Shown here piece after piece: positions 13,749-27,790 of a stretch of 64,000 nucleotides of DNA; the stretch's first letter is position 1, and every line of letters starts with the position of its first letter. Source of the stretch: Certhia americana (lineage: Eukaryota > Chordata > Aves > Passeriformes > Certhiidae). A program made the translations under genes and the position numbers. Where the stretch lies: contig CM031864.1 in the NCBI GenBank assembly GCA_018697195.1, positions 20,698,739 to 20,762,738 on the forward strand, given 5' to 3'. The notes below the pieces were generated by a model. It had not been told where the DNA came from, did no database searches, and was given only the letters and a program-made list of their open reading frames with translations.

Positions 13749-16700
13749 CATTTCTGGTAAACAGACATACCTCTTTCAAAAGAGGTAATAAGTATCCAGC
13801 CTAGGACTATATATTTTTGGCACATTGATGTCACCTATTGCACCATGTGTGGTTCAACCCATCATTCCAATATCATAGGTTTCCTGCTTGTAGAAGTCAA
13901 GGAAATTTTGTTCTATCCAATTGGCAATAAAATAATAAATAAAATATACTTAACTGTATAGAGTTTCCAAAAGACTAGAAGTGTACACGTAAGGTTTTTT
14001 TTCTCTCTCTGGGGTACTGAGTCTCAAAGAACATTGTCCTTTTAAAAACACAGAAAGTGTCTTTGGAATAGCCTTTCTGGGAGGTACTTATGGAATATCT
14101 TTGTATTATTGTACAGATGAATGCCTGGAACAGGACACAGAATGAAAAAATGTCAGAACTTTATACATGGTGCCCAGAAAATAAACTTCAAACAACTTGT
14201 TAGAGCATACTGCTGTGTATTCTCAAGTCTTAGATTTAGTATTAAACATGCTTAACCTATGCAGTTGTAGTCTAAAAAGATTCCATAAGAACACTCAGGG
14301 TGTTTTAAATACAGTGCTCATACTTGAAGAAATTGCAAACCAACCAGTGATTATATCCAGGTCTTGATTTTTTCTAAGTTTTGGCTTTAAGTGCTGCTGC
14401 ACTTTTTCATGGAAAATTAAAAAATTATGCACATTCAGGCAAATAAAAATTGCCCTGAAGATTATTTCTAACAGATTTCATACTTAGCAAAACAGCACCA
14501 CTAAAGATTTACAGAAGGATTTCTTTTTGTTTTTAAAGGCCTAATCCAAAATCTATTTAAGGTTGATGTGAATGTTTTTATTGAATTCCATGTGCTCATA
14601 ACTGTGTTGTAAGTGCAAAAGAATTACTTTCAACTGGAAGGAGACTCATTTAATACACATATATATTAACTTACATCTATAAATATATATCAGTATTTTT
14701 TTTCTAGGAAATGCAGATATATTTAGTAGACTATTTCATAATAGCATTCTAACCAATTTCTCTTCACTAATGCTTAATATTTGGGAGATGAAGCAGTATT
14801 TTTCCTCAGAAGAGCAAAATCTAATGGATCCAATAGAGATGTTACTAGCATTAGAACATATAGATTCACTTCTCTGAAATAAGATTAGAAAAAAGTCAGT
14901 TTGCTTATAAGGAATACATTCAGTAGTACCAATACGTTGTCCTTGAGAAATTCCTGCCCCTAGTGCAGTAATGAGTGGATATGAACTTTGGATATGAATG
15001 TGTGGGAAAGGTATTCATACTGCCTGTTAGATACCTGCTCAGTTATTTTGAATGCCCTTCTCTTTCCTCCCATTGACACAGGGAGGGAACAAAACAATGA
15101 ACTTGATACCTGTGTTACATTCACGCCTTGTAGGGGGAAAAGCCAAACCAAAACACAACACATTTAGAAAATATCCAGTAATCAAGAGCTATAGGAGTTA
15201 CAGCAAGGCACATACTGTATTACACTATATGACAAGATCAACCTCTGAATTTAGCAGTGCAAGGTTTTACCTGGTTAACATATTCATACAGTTTGTATTG
15301 TATCTATTTTCTCATGACACTATAATACATAAAGATGATGAACCACTGACTGACAGTTAGCTAGCACCAAATTTTAGACTAATTCTGAAAAATTAACTCT
15401 CTATGGTATATTAGATTAATAAACTGTACATCTGAACATCACAGTGTTTCATGGCCTAGGAGTTCAGATACCACAAAATTGGTGGAATACAGGTGATATT
15501 CTACCTGAAATTCCTGTTTGCAATCTCTATCTATAAAGAGCGTTGGTTATTGTATGATTATTTGTATTATGAATCACCCCATTCTCACAGAATTCACAGA
15601 GCATTGAACAACTGAAGCACAGGTAGACAAAAGGAATTAGAAATTCGTGGCTAGTAGTGATGCTGCTGAGGGTCTGGGAGTACAACCACTGGTGGGGCTG
15701 AGATTGGTTGCTGCAGCCAGAGTTTGCACCTTTTGTATTCCAAAGAGTTTTTGCCTTCTTAGTGTCAACTCAAATAAACAGATGTGTTAGTGCTAAGGGC
15801 AGGTATGCTGCTCTCTGCTAGGGCACAGGCAAGCCTGTCACTGGTAATTGTCCATTTTCCTCCAAAAATGTTGCAGGCTTTCAGCCTGGCTAAACATGAT
15901 GAAAGTAATGCTGGGCTTGCACCTGAGGAAGGAAACAATTCCCTACAAAGACTGCAGGAAAAGGAAATAGTGACTCCATAGGAACAGGGGTCATGTGACT
16001 TCACTACAAAAAAAGAACCTCTGTTTCTTTGAACTAGTGTTCAAATTTGCATTTAGCTTTTTATGATGCTACCCAGTCACACAAAAATGTATGTGTAGCC
16101 TTTTCTGCTTCTCAAATTTACTTTGTGTTATGGGTTGTTTCCTCACAGTAACTAGTAGCTAGTGTACACAGTAACACAGCAACTAGTGTAACTAGTCTGT
16201 AGAAAACACTTCCAACATTGCAGGGAATGAGACCTACAATTAAATATACACAGCGTTTCCATTATAAATTCCTATTACCAGTACAGATTTTAGCTTTACT
16301 GTATTTCTGTGAACTGTATAGAGATTGTTTATGCTGAGTATCAAAAAAGCTCTGAGTGGTACATTTCTGGGAATGATGCTAGGTATTTAAGTGATGCTAT
16401 TGGTGATTAAAATTTATCCCTTTTCTTAGTTCAGTTTCTTATTTGATATCTTCTAGATACATTAAGGTAATGAGAATTTAATAAAAGTGCAATAGTTACT
16501 TATATATTAGTCCACTGGCAGGAACTGTGAGGTGCCTCATGGAAAAAATGTACTCAGCAACTGTGGAAACTAAAGCTTCTTTTTTTTGCTGATGGCTGCA
16601 AAACTGAATCAACTAATTGACTCCATCTATATTTTTACAGTTGGCTTCTAACAGATTCTAAAGTTGCTTTCAAATTTCTGTTTCATGCTTCAAGAACACA

Positions 16701-19700
16701 CTGCCTTTGAAAATTGTCTGATTACCATTATGCCATTAGTAATAACTAATTTATTGATTTATTTAAATGACAAATAAAAGTGGGTATTGAAGTAGGGTAG
16801 AAACATAAACAGCATCCAAATATACTCTACAGAAATATGGGAGTCCTTTAACCTGGACAGTTTCTCTGCTTGGTACTGAGAAATAAAACACAGAAAAGAA
16901 CTTCAAACAGATGGTATTTTTTAAATAAAAAAATGAAATAAACAAAAATTATTCATGTGTAAAACCAGTGTGAAACTGGGAGATTTAACATTTACAAAGT
17001 ACTATCTTTGAAATCAGGGTGGGTTCTTAAATTCTTTCATTTTAAGTATTTTTGGTTCAAAACAACGGAAAACAAATTTAACAGCATGCCAGATTTTAAT
17101 TTTTTTCAGAGCATTAAAATGACTCCTCAGAGATTCCAGGAAATTATTTATTCACAATAAATTAGAGCTGCTGAAACTGCCAGCCAGACTGTCTGCAGCA
17201 AAACGTACAAATGTTTTATTGTCTAGCATCATTGGAGTCTGCCAATAAAATTGGGCTTCATTCTACAGTCAGTGAAATATTGTACTCCCTCTCTATAGGG
17301 TGGTTTATTTGGTATCCACTCACATGGTGTGTTTATGCATGTGTGTGCATGTGACAAATGTGTGTTCTAAAGAGGGAAATCAAAACAGACATAGTTGAAG
17401 ACAGAGTACAAATACCTTATATTAACTTATTTTCATTTGAAACTTGTTCAGAGACTCAGTAGTGTACATTGTCCTCCAGCATTTATGATTTATAGTGGGC
17501 TAGTAAGCTGTACAAATGAACTGTTACTGAAGACTTTTAGTGTCATTGTATTTTTGTCTATATACAAATAATGAAAAATTTATTTTTGAAATCTTGAAGA
17601 AGTCACAGATGAACAAAGTGTGACACCAACAGTATGGCCGAAAATATACTTTGAACAGAAGGACAAGCCTTACCTATATGGTATTTGTTTCAGTATTTAT
17701 CTGGAAATATTACTTAAAATTTGAGAGAAAGATCTTTGTTCAGTCTTTAAAATATAAAAGAAAGAAAGATTGACAAGGCATGGAAATTATAAGAGGAGTA
17801 ACTTACAGGGATGCAGATAAAGGTCCATGAGATGTGCCTGGCATTAATGAGGAAGCAGACTGAAAACATCTCAGCAGACATTAGAGATTTGTAAAAGTTA
17901 TTGAGGCTCCCTCTAAAATGCTCTTGTAATGAACTGAAATCTTTTGACTGGCTGCATCAAAGTCAGCTTTGGATCAGGCATCCATGCCTTTCCACAGTGG
18001 GTCCACACAGAACCTGAGCACAGAGAGAAAAGTGCAGTGGCTTCTACCACTCTGCTGCTTCTGAGGAATGGCTTTGCTGTCAGACATTGGATTCTCCCAC
18101 AGTGCTCTCTGAACTCCTGGTAACTTTTTATCTTAAACCGTTAATTAAAGCAGTGAGCCAATTTCACTTTTTAACCCTAGCAGTAAAAATAGGTGAATAT
18201 ACAAGACTGAGTTACAAATTTACCATCTCTGTTAGTGAAGCTGCCTTTGCACCTCCCCAGTTTGTGCAAAGGCGAGTAAGTCATCAGCAATGCACTCATA
18301 GCACAAAAGAATAGCAATATCAGTGGGGTTTCTTGGTTGGTTTGTTTGTTTGATGTGGGGTTTTTTAATTTAAGTTTATGACTTTGATAAAATGGGTTAA
18401 GTAGAGGGGCAAACAAAGAGAGAAGGGAGCCCATGGAATTTTAAAATGTATTTTAAGAGTGTTCTGATTCTATTTCAACACTCATTCAATCAACACTCCT
18501 GTCTCCCACGTACCTGAAGTTGATGTTGCTTTGCTGCAGTGTTAACACAGAATCCTATAAAGCCCAGCTGTGCACTTGATAAAGGAAAGGAGACTAAATT
18601 CTTCCACAGCTTGGACTGCCCACAGAGTTCTCCTGGAAGGGAATTCCATAACAAACAGAATACCATAATGTAATACTTCCTAGGGCATTTGCTGTATTTT
18701 CCCCTACAAGTTTGCAGAAATTTGAATCTAGGGATGCTTATTTAATTTCCCATTTCAGGACCTCTGAGAAAGGTTCCTGAAGGGGCTTTGTGAAACCTGG
18801 GTAGGCTGGGAGAGTCAATACCAGAAAAGTAGGTTTTAGCTTCCCTTCCTGCAATGGGAGGCTGCCATACAGCTGTGGAGCAGAGGAGGAAAAGAGAATG
18901 AATAGCAGGCCGCCCAAATTCCTGTAGCACTCACTCAATTAAAAACTACTTGTCTTAATTCTTTACTGTTCATCTTTGAAAGACTTTAGCTTTAAGAAAT
19001 ATTTTATTTTTTTTTTTCAACAAACAAAGTAATTGATGTGGGGATTGTATTTAACAAATAGTATGATGGAAAGTAGAGCTCTCTATTGGTCTGTGCTGGC
19101 CTGCTCATGATGGGAGATGCCATTAATAATGTACAATAATGTTCTTTTCTCATTCTTTCAAATACATACTACTTGTTCTGTGAAGGAGTGAGAAATGTAG
19201 AATTTAATTCTCATTTGCTAAACCATTACCATATTCCTGCTAAAAAGATGGCTGATGCTATAAAAATAATTCTAGATTTTATTCTTTTTTTTTGGACAGA
19301 AATGCAACTTTCTTTGTAGTTCCACTATAATTAGTTATTTTGAAAAGACCGAGTCTCCAATACTTAACTAATTATGACTCGATTTTTGCTGCTGTTGACA
19401 AAGAATAGTCAAAAAGTCCTTGGGCTTTTCTAATAAAGTGAGACTGGTTTACATCTTAAATAGATTCAGAGATTGTTTATGTATTTCATTCCTGCAAAGG
19501 GATAAGAGGATTTTTGTCTGATGTTTTTTGCTTGGAACTGATGAAACCTCTGTGGATCAGCTGCTTCTTGATAGCTCTTTCTAGGCCTAAAGTCTGTGTC
19601 AGGGGTGTAACTTCAATGTACATCTTGTAACAGGCTTCCTTGGGTTACCAAGAGCTCAGAATGCTTTTGAAATCATTAACAAATGCTTTTAATTTCCTTC

Positions 19701-22700
19701 TATTCTTTCTATTTTTCTTTTTTTTTTTTTTTTTAATTTATTTTTCTGATGGATTTTTCTTTTCAAGGCTTCCCATCTAATCCTGACCTATGGAACAGGA
19801 ATCGTTTGTTAGGGACCAGTGCAAATGTGAATGGGAACTAGTAAAAACAGCAAAACCACTCACTCTTGTTGAAAAACTGACATTAAAGGCAAACCTACAT
19901 GCCACAAAAACCTATGTACAGTAAAAAGGATGCCAGTTTGCACATGTAGGGTGTAGCTTTTTCATCATTACTGTCGTGGTTAGCACTGTAGGAGGCGTCT
20001 TTACATACAGGGAGTTTTTTAGAACTTTCAGAATTCTTTCTCTGTCTCTATATGAATGGCCCTATTTACTCCTCCAGGAGTGGGGAGAGCAGGGTGTGAG
20101 ATGGGGAAGAGAGGGCACATTTCAGGTCTGAGCAGCAAACACTCAGCCCTGGCCTTCTGAGGTTCTCTCTGGGTCAGGTTTCATGTGGCTATTTTAGTTT
20201 GCTTTACAGGTAATGGGTACTACAAATTTAGCCCATCTCCAGTGGCTGGCACTCAAAAGTGAGAATGGCTGCCTTTGGGTAGCCCAGTGAAGGAAAATAT
20301 CCATTTTTGTGCTAACAGACAGGCATTGTGTGTCTCACCAAGAACACTAACACCCAGCACATTCTGCCAAAGTTAGAACTGATAGCATCAATTATATTTG
20401 TCTTGCTCTTTCTAGTTGAAATTCCTATAAAACCTTGAGCATAGCCTGTTTAAAACTATTTTTCTTTCTTTTAAGGAAAAAAACTACCACCCAAACAAAA
20501 CCCACACACCCTTTTCTATTACTTTGTAGGAAGGAAAAGGAAAAGGAAACTTGATTGCAGGAATTCTGAGGAATTAATTTTCTAATTGATGAAGCTTACA
20601 TATTGCATTGTAGCCAGATATATAATCAATTCCATATGTTTGAAATAGTGGAAAATTGCAAAAATTATAAAAACAGAGAGATAAATAGGTTCCTTTAAGC
20701 AAAGACCAGCATAATCTTTTTGGTTAGTTTTACCTCTAAGAATGTGCCATTTAGATTTTAGCTGCTAATCAGGAAGGTATATCACAGAATTATTTGGGGC
20801 TTTTTTAAACACCCCCTAATGTTTATTTTCCCTGAAAAGAGTAGGCTACAGTGAACCTTCTATTTATATTTCATCAGTTTCTGGACCTCTGTTTGTTCTA
20901 ATAAAAAGCATAGCACTGCCAACTCAAACAGCAATGTGGTGAAACAGAGTTCCAGCAAACAAGAAAAAACAACTTCCACACGTACAAATAAAGGGACTGA
21001 ATGGGACTAATGATAGCCCAGATTCCAAGGTGGTTCTCCTGCTTTTTTCAAAGTCACAAGCCATCAACAGTTCAAACTCTGTACTAAAAGGAAGACTTGC
21101 AGAAAAACTGAAATGGAACTTCAAGGTGTGACTATGATGGAGAGTTCTTGAGGATTTCTTGCGGCAAAGCAAGACCAAGGTTGCCAAAAGAGCTATTCTA
21201 ATAATTCTAAAGTCCTTTGTGTTATGCAATATTGTAGTTATTAAATCCAATTCTAAAAAAAAAATGAAAAAACATTCCTTGTCTCACATACCTCTGCAAC
21301 TGTTTCCAGCCTTTTCAGTAGTACTTACCCCAGGAGAGCTGTCCACCAGCTTGTCCCTCCTCATGCCAATAAGCCCTGTTTCTCTGCCATGTGGGTGGAG
21401 TGCCTGTGGAAAACAATCTCCCCCCTGCAGTAAACTGCACCAGCCTTTGTGAGGGTGGCATGGCTGGCCCACTTTCTTTGGGAAGCACCTCCAAGCACAG
21501 CACAAGTCCTGTGAGCACACTCCAGGGCCCCTTGTGTCCTGTTGAGCCGAGCAGCAGTCCCTTGGCAGTCTCCCCTTGGTGCTTCACCCTGGCGCATCCC
21601 TGTCAGGGCCCCCTCTGAGTGTGCTGCTGCTAAACCTGATGATGTGGAGGCAGCTGCCAGGAATGGGCAAAGAAACCTGGAGTGTGACTTTCAGCTTTTG
21701 GATGTCCAAGGAAATAGGCCAGGAACTCAATACATTTTTTCAGTAATTCTTGAGTATGGTGGGATGATCTTGAGGAAAATAAGACCAAATATAGTAATTG
21801 TACAGGTATTTAGAAATGATAACATAAGCGCCACTGATGGCATTGCTGGTATCCTCACGACAGCAAAACCAACTGCTGAGGATTTGCAGATGAGCACCAA
21901 GGAACATCTCTGACCTAGTGGTTTTGCCTAAAAGAATTTTTAAAAACCATCTGCATGTATGCAGTGAGTGAAGAGGACATTAAGGATGGAAAGAGAAAGT
22001 TATGGAACTTCTGCTTCCCTTCAGAAAGTCCCCTCAAAGGTTATAGTCCACTTTGGCTTCAGCATTTCAGTGAAATGCACATAAACAGTTATGTTGTAAA
22101 ACCAAGAAGGACTTAAAATGAAAAAATGTTCTCCACATGTCACATATGAAATTATCCCCAGTTCCTCTCGATTACACAAGGCAATAACTTCTCATCTTAG
22201 TCACATGAACCATTTCCCATTGTCTCTGTAAATATTTCTTGATTGACTTACACACCAATCACAAGACTTACACTCTTATCACTTTCTCATAAGGAAGAAA
22301 GGGAATTGTTCTGTTCATGACATTGACTGGAAAACCAGAAAGGTAGACCTTCATTTCTCTGAGAGCAGAATTTAAAATTCAAGATGGAAATCCAGGTGTA
22401 CCTGCAAGAATCTGGTCCCTGGCAGTAAGTTGGATTTTCTAATGAGAGAAAAGCAGGGGAACAATTCTTCATTATGGTACAAAGACAGGAAGTGAAGTAA
22501 ACAATGAAGCAGGCTTCCCCTTGTAATACTAAGAAAGAGCTATTTCTAAATCAACATTGAATAAAATCAAGGTAACTTTCTCTGCCTGGATGAATTAGAT
22601 CAGAGGCCTAACTCATGTACAAAATATTGGTCTCTTACTAAGTAAGTCAGTCATTATTTAGCTTGTCTCAAGCATGCATATTGCCCCCTTGCTGGCCCTT

Positions 22701-23694
22701 TGCATATCAAATGACCTGGTTAATTCCCTCAGATTTGCTCTCAAAAAGTAGTTCAGATTTGAACTCTTAAATCAGTTTCAGTTTTCAATTATCCTTCAAG
22801 TTCACCTAAAGAAAGTTCAATAAGCATAATATTTCCTTTAACATTGTGGAGGCAGAGAGTGAAAAAGTTCTCAGAATTTGAGAGGCAAAATACTTCTCAA
22901 TATAACAACTGCCATATGAAAGTGAATTGGGATTTTTTGTTGTCGTTGTTCTTTTTTTTTTTTTTTAATAACATGAACTGGTAACACATTCTGTCTTAAG
23001 AATTCTGAATGTTTACCAAATCATCTGGGAGGCTTCTGTAATTGTCTTCACAGAACTGAGATACCTTGTGTCCCTTCAGAATATTGTGTTTGGATGTTTG
23101 GAGTATGGGGGATCTGCAAATCCAACCTTTTTATGTTCTGAGTTCACTGTGTTATCAGTGCACAAGCAGCACTCATAGCATCCCATTCTGAATGTTTTCT
23201 AGTGAATTTGATCTTGTTCTAACAAATCAGCTGGAGTGCCTGTGATGAAATGAGGTCACTAAAGGACATTACAAAGTCCTGGATTCATGTATGCCTTATG
23301 AGTGCTCTCCATACCCAATACTACATCCCCAAACCAGCTTCCTTTAACTTGCTCTTTCTCAAAGTGAAGTTCTGGCTAAAGAAGCATGAAAACCACTTTT
23401 CCAAAGACTGTGACACTGCTTGGAGACCTTTTTCCTGAGCTCTATGGGCTGCACAGTCCATGCCTGAAAAAAACTGAGAGAGAAGTTGTGGCATGAGGTA
23501 AAAGACAAATGGATTAATGCTTTAGGATCAGACAGGGATCTCTGGAGCTGTGGGTCTAAGCTGCCTCTTCCTGCCACTAACCATTTTTGCCAATGCTTCC
23601 ACGATAGACTCTGTCTTCACTTTTTAAAATACTCACAGGCTCCTTGTGCATGAGATCGAATGACTGCCCTGTTCCCTTCACCTGTGACATTTCA
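13749..23694. other. Intergenic DNA, no supported gene
   Basis: AT-rich sequence without a convincing coding exon. The longest frame (21542-21913 +, 123 codons) and its antisense companions at 21284-21597 lie in a locally GC-richer patch and overlap one another in several frames, which is typical of composition-driven open frames. No tRNA, snRNA or array-type repeat was seen. Short T-rich runs occur near 19715 and 22951. Confidence 0.55.
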
Positions 23695-23716
23695 GGGGGG
23701 GGGGGGGAAGGGGGGG
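23695..23716 (+). repeat. G-rich homopolymer tract
   Basis: Thirteen Gs, two As and seven Gs. It lies about 180 bases before the assembly gap. G-runs of this kind often cause sequencing dropout and may explain why the assembly broke nearby. Confidence 0.85.
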
Positions 23717-23896
23717 ATGACTTGAAAAGTGCCATTGTTTTCCATGGGGAATGGCCCAGTCCCTAGTCCCAGGAAGAAAGTCTTCATTTCGGCAGGAATT
23801 TGGAGTCTGCTTGAGAAGGGCTTGCAGGTTAGTAGGTGAAAGCTATGGCACATTCATTAAAACCTCTGACATTTATAGTGGCTGGGCTTGGCCCCT

Positions 23897-23950
23897 NNNN
23901 NNNNNNNNNNNNNNNNNNNNNNNNNNNNNNNNNNNNNNNNNNNNNNNNNN
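23897..23950. other. Assembly gap (54 N)
   Basis: Fifty-four undetermined bases. The open frame that spans the gap (23751-24035 +) is not interpretable and is not called as a gene. Whether the gap length is measured or a filler value cannot be told from the sequence. Confidence 0.99.
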
Positions 23951-26795
23951 AGGAGAAGGCTTCACCACTGCATCACTGGGTTTGACTGTGATCAGCCTCC
24001 ACACACAGGGTTCTCTGATCCTGCCTCTGTCCTGAGTATTTAGAGCACTTGTGTGCTTTCACGTGAGTAAGGCTGTAGGTTTAGTGAGCATTTTGAAAAG
24101 CATTTCTAGTAGATTATTCTTGTATTTGGGTACAAAGAACAAATATAATGAATGTGTTCAGGTTCAGACAGTTGATGCCTGCTTCAACAAATTCAAAGTC
24201 ACTTCTAGGGTGAAAACTGGGAATAGAAGCTATGAGAATACTTTGATAATTTTAAAACCATTTGAAACATGAGCACATAGGCAACAAAATATACTAGGAC
24301 TAGCCCACAATTTTGTTATCTGAATTTAATATCTTTTTGTTAAATTTCTGGGATATTTTGTGCAGAATGAGTTGAGAATGTTGCCAGGATGGACTGATGA
24401 TGCTAATAATTCTTATTAGGAATATCTGAGTTACTGTCATGAAATCTTTAATGCAGTGCACAGTAGATGCAGAACACAAATGTGAAACACAAAGTGATAA
24501 TTAATAATATTATTACATTTGTAACCAGATGGGTAAGGGGAAAATGAGAAAAGTCTTCAAAGGGTTTTTCAACCTGTTTTTCAAAGGAAGGAAGAATCTG
24601 ACCTGAATATGAACTGATGATAATAAGTACAGTGCTTAGTGAGCTGAATCACTGGAAAATTTATTTTTTGTACAAATACAATTTTTCTGTTTTGGTTTCA
24701 GACCTCATTTAATCTCCAAATGGTAACACTATTGACATTAAATACTCAGGTTATAATAAACTGACTGTGACTGTTTTCTGAAAGTATGGTCCAGAATGTA
24801 ATAATAGAGCTAATAAATAATGTATCTTAGAAAGCTCATGAATATAATTTATGACAACTTGGATTTTATTTCTTTTCTTTTTCAAGAGGTTTCCTGTGAT
24901 CTAACTAGAAAAAAAAAGAAGCTGTAGCACTATGTGTCCTTAGACCCTGGTATAGATGGCACACAAAAGGAAGCTTGTCCTTTTGGGACCTGGCTCTGAA
25001 TCAATTACAGACGACAGAGAAATACTCTTTTGTGGCTGCTAAAGTTCAGGAATGAAATCTGGCAGGCTTAGCCAATTCCCTAATGCAGCATCCACATTAC
25101 CAACATCAAATTGGCAGCTTTTGCCTGTCCCAATGGGGACAGGGTAATGAATAGATTTAGTTAAGGTGTCCTGACTCATCTACAAAGTGCCTGGTATGTG
25201 CACCAAGGCTCTCCTGTATAAATTCCAAAAAAGTGTCATTCAAAGAAAAATGAAGTTAAGAAGGTTTGCTGGCTAGCACTGCTATAGCACACGCCTGAGC
25301 TTCAGTCTGCTCCCAGTGTCCTAGAAAAAGCTACTGTTCACTCTCCTTTCAGCTGCTACATGCTTAGGCACTGCAAGGAAAGCACATTTCTCATAATATA
25401 AGACTTTTCACTGTGTTGTCAAGGAAGATAATTTCTTCATGATATTCACACTTTCCTATTTTCCTCCCATCACTTCATAATAATTTACACTGTGTCAAAA
25501 GACTTGGCCTAATGGCAATTTCAGGTGATCTTCCTTGGAATGAGGCATTGTCATTCTTAAATCCACAGGCAGTGTGCTTATGAATTTCCAGAGTGTGATA
25601 CAAACATAATTTTCCTGTGAGGCTCTTCCCCCTGACTGTGCAGTGAAGATTGACAATGGATCCAAAAGTAACTACATCAGGAAGCCAAATGAAATCCAGC
25701 TTCTACAGGTGGGATTCTTTCCACAGGTATCTCTAAATATCTACTCTTAATTTTTTTTGTTGTTTGTTTTAATAGAGACCATTCTTAAAATTTCTTTACA
25801 TTTATTTGTAATGCAAACATAAATAATGGAAAAAATTTTAACTCAAATTGTATTTAATTTTTTCTATTCTCACTCATATCTCTAGAATCCATGACAGTGC
25901 TCAGGAAAAAAAAAAATCTAATAAAACAAGGGTAAAAAAAATTGTCTCCTTATACACACTCTTCTGTTTAATCTTCTCTTTTCCTTCATTCAGAAAAATA
26001 AAAAAGAACAAAATAACTTAGGTTAAGCTCAAGTTTTCTTGTTTATTTTGGTTGCTTCTGCAAAGACCAAACATTCACAGACTCATAAGGTACTGGTGAT
26101 CCAGAGAAATAAAAAATAATTTAAAAACAGTCATTTGAATCATTGGAGTGATCTTTCGGACTGTTTCTTTCAATACGAAATGGAACTCCGAGTTTTTGAA
26201 GGGCTTGTGTCGACAATTCTCACCTTCAAACTACTGTAAATAAGGTTCTATATCACTGCACAAAATTGTATTGGACTGGTGTCTAATGTGTTAGGAACTG
26301 AGCCCATGTGCATAACTATAAATATGTATTTATGGATGTACAGTCTCCATAGGAATTGTTTGTTCTTTCAATACTTTCAGATTAGTAATTGATTTGCTGC
26401 CATGCAGAAGTCCCCCAAGGAATTACATTAGAGAATCATTTTAAATATTTGCAGAACCTCCCAAGCAGAAGACATTATAAATGTTAAACACAGTGAGAGA
26501 TATCATCCATTTTTCACCCGGGCTGTGTGATAAGCAATATGGGGAAAAAAAAAGAGACAGAAAAAGACTCAATAACAAAATCCACATTGAAAAGTTAGGC
26601 ACTTTGAACTTTCCCATCACCTTACCAGTGTTTCCCCACAGGCTGTCTAAAAGACAACTCAGCAATGTCTGAATGGGGCTGCACACAATGGCTCCTTCAC
26701 AAGTAGGTCTTTAATTGATTACGGCTGTGTTTATAGAAGCAGAAGAGAATTTACTCAAAATGACAGATTGCCTTTAGTGTTAAAATAGTTTAGTA
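23951..26795. other. Intergenic DNA, no supported gene
   Basis: AT-rich sequence with short A- and T-rich tracts (for example 25905-25917) and only short frames. I see no coding exon, RNA gene or recognisable transposon in it. Confidence 0.55.
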
Positions 26796-27195
26796 ATGTC
26801 AATGGTAAAGGAGGTCCCCGCCACCTCCTCTTCAGCCGCAGAAGTCCCAAGGATGAGCTGTTTGTTACTGCAGCCCCCGATCCTGCCCTCCCCGCTCCCT
26901 CCGCGCTTCCAGGGCGGGATGCTCCGGGGCCGTGCACGAGCCGTGCACGCTCACACCTCCGAGGAACGATCCTGCAAAACTGCACATTCCATCGGAAATA
27001 TGAGAGAGTGCAAGAACACACAGCACAAACCTCCGGGAACGCGTCCCAGCACCCTGCCTGCGTCCCTGGGCTCGGGCACGCCAGGGCAGTGCTTGAGAGG
27101 ACGGCCCACGGGCCCGCCCAACCTGAGAGCGGGACTGAGCAGCTTTTCCCTATTTATATTCCAGCTCCTGCGGTGACGAGGTCCCGGGGCGGCGG

Positions 27196-27565
27196 CTGGA
27201 TGTGCTGGGAGGGGTGGATGTGCTGGGAGGGGTGGATGTGCGGGAAGCGCTGGATGTGCTGGGAGTGCTGGATGTGCTGGAAGTGCTGGATGTGCTGGGA
27301 ACGCTGGATGTGCTGGGAACGCTGGATGTGCTGGGAGGGCTGGATGTGCTGGGAACGCTGGATGTGCTGGGAGGGCTGGATGTGCTGGGAGGGCTGGATA
27401 TGCTGGGAACGCTGGATGTGCTGGGAGCGCTGGATGTGCTGGGAGGGCTGGATGTGCTGGGAGGGCTGGATGTGCTGGGAACGCTGGATGTGCTGGGAGG
27501 GCTGGATGTGCTGGGAACGCTGGATGTGCTGGTAACGCTGGATGTGCTGGGAGGGCTGGATGTGC
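27196..27565 (+). repeat. 18-bp minisatellite, 20 copies plus a partial copy
   Basis: Twenty head-to-tail units of 18 bases with the consensus CTGGATGTGCTGGGAGGG, followed by ten bases of a twenty-first. No insertion or deletion occurs in 360 bases. Variation is concentrated in the last four bases of each unit, which are mostly AGGG or AACG, with single AGCG and AGTG forms; a few units differ elsewhere. Because 18 is divisible by three, long open frames run through the array in several frames on both strands. These are by-products of the repeat and not evidence of a protein. Confidence 0.95.
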
Positions 27566-27648
27566 CCCGGCCCCCGCCCCCTCCCGCGGGAATGCGGCAT
27601 CTGCCGGCCAACACTGACCCCTGCCGGCCACCACCGCAACTGCACGGC

Positions 27649-27744
27649 CGCGCTCCCGCCGGGAATGCCGGGCGCGCTCCCGCCGGGAATGCCGGGCGCG
27701 CTCCCGCCAGGAATTCCGAGCGCGCTCCCGCCGGGAATGCTGGC
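27649..27744 (+). repeat. 24-bp GC-rich tandem repeat, 4 copies
   Basis: Four consecutive 24-base units beginning CGCGCTCCCGCCGGGAATG. The first two are identical, the third has three substitutions, and the fourth differs near its end. It starts 83 bases after the partial last copy of the 18-base array but is unrelated to it in sequence. Confidence 0.9.
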
Positions 27745-27790
27745 AGAGCCGCGGTAAGGCGAGACTCAGCGTGCCGGCGTGGGGCGGCTT

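Larger units (their letters stand above)
26796..27790. promoter_or_regulatory. Orphan CpG-rich patch with minisatellites
   Basis: A sharp rise in G+C with many CpG dinucleotides (for example 26870-26960 and 27570-27780) inside otherwise AT-rich DNA. It contains the 18-base array (27196-27555) and a 24-base array (27649-27744). CpG clusters of this size often mark promoters, so this could be the start of an unannotated, perhaps non-coding, transcript. No start codon followed by a believable coding exon was found on either strand. It may equally be a recombination-driven GC island unrelated to transcription. Confidence 0.4.

Noticed and set aside
21284..21913. Cluster of overlapping frames (up to 123 codons) as a gene
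   Set aside because: Four or more frames are open at once on both strands in a GC-richer patch, with no splice sites or recognisable domain.
23751..24035. Open frame across the N gap
   Set aside because: The middle is unknown sequence and neither side resembles a protein.
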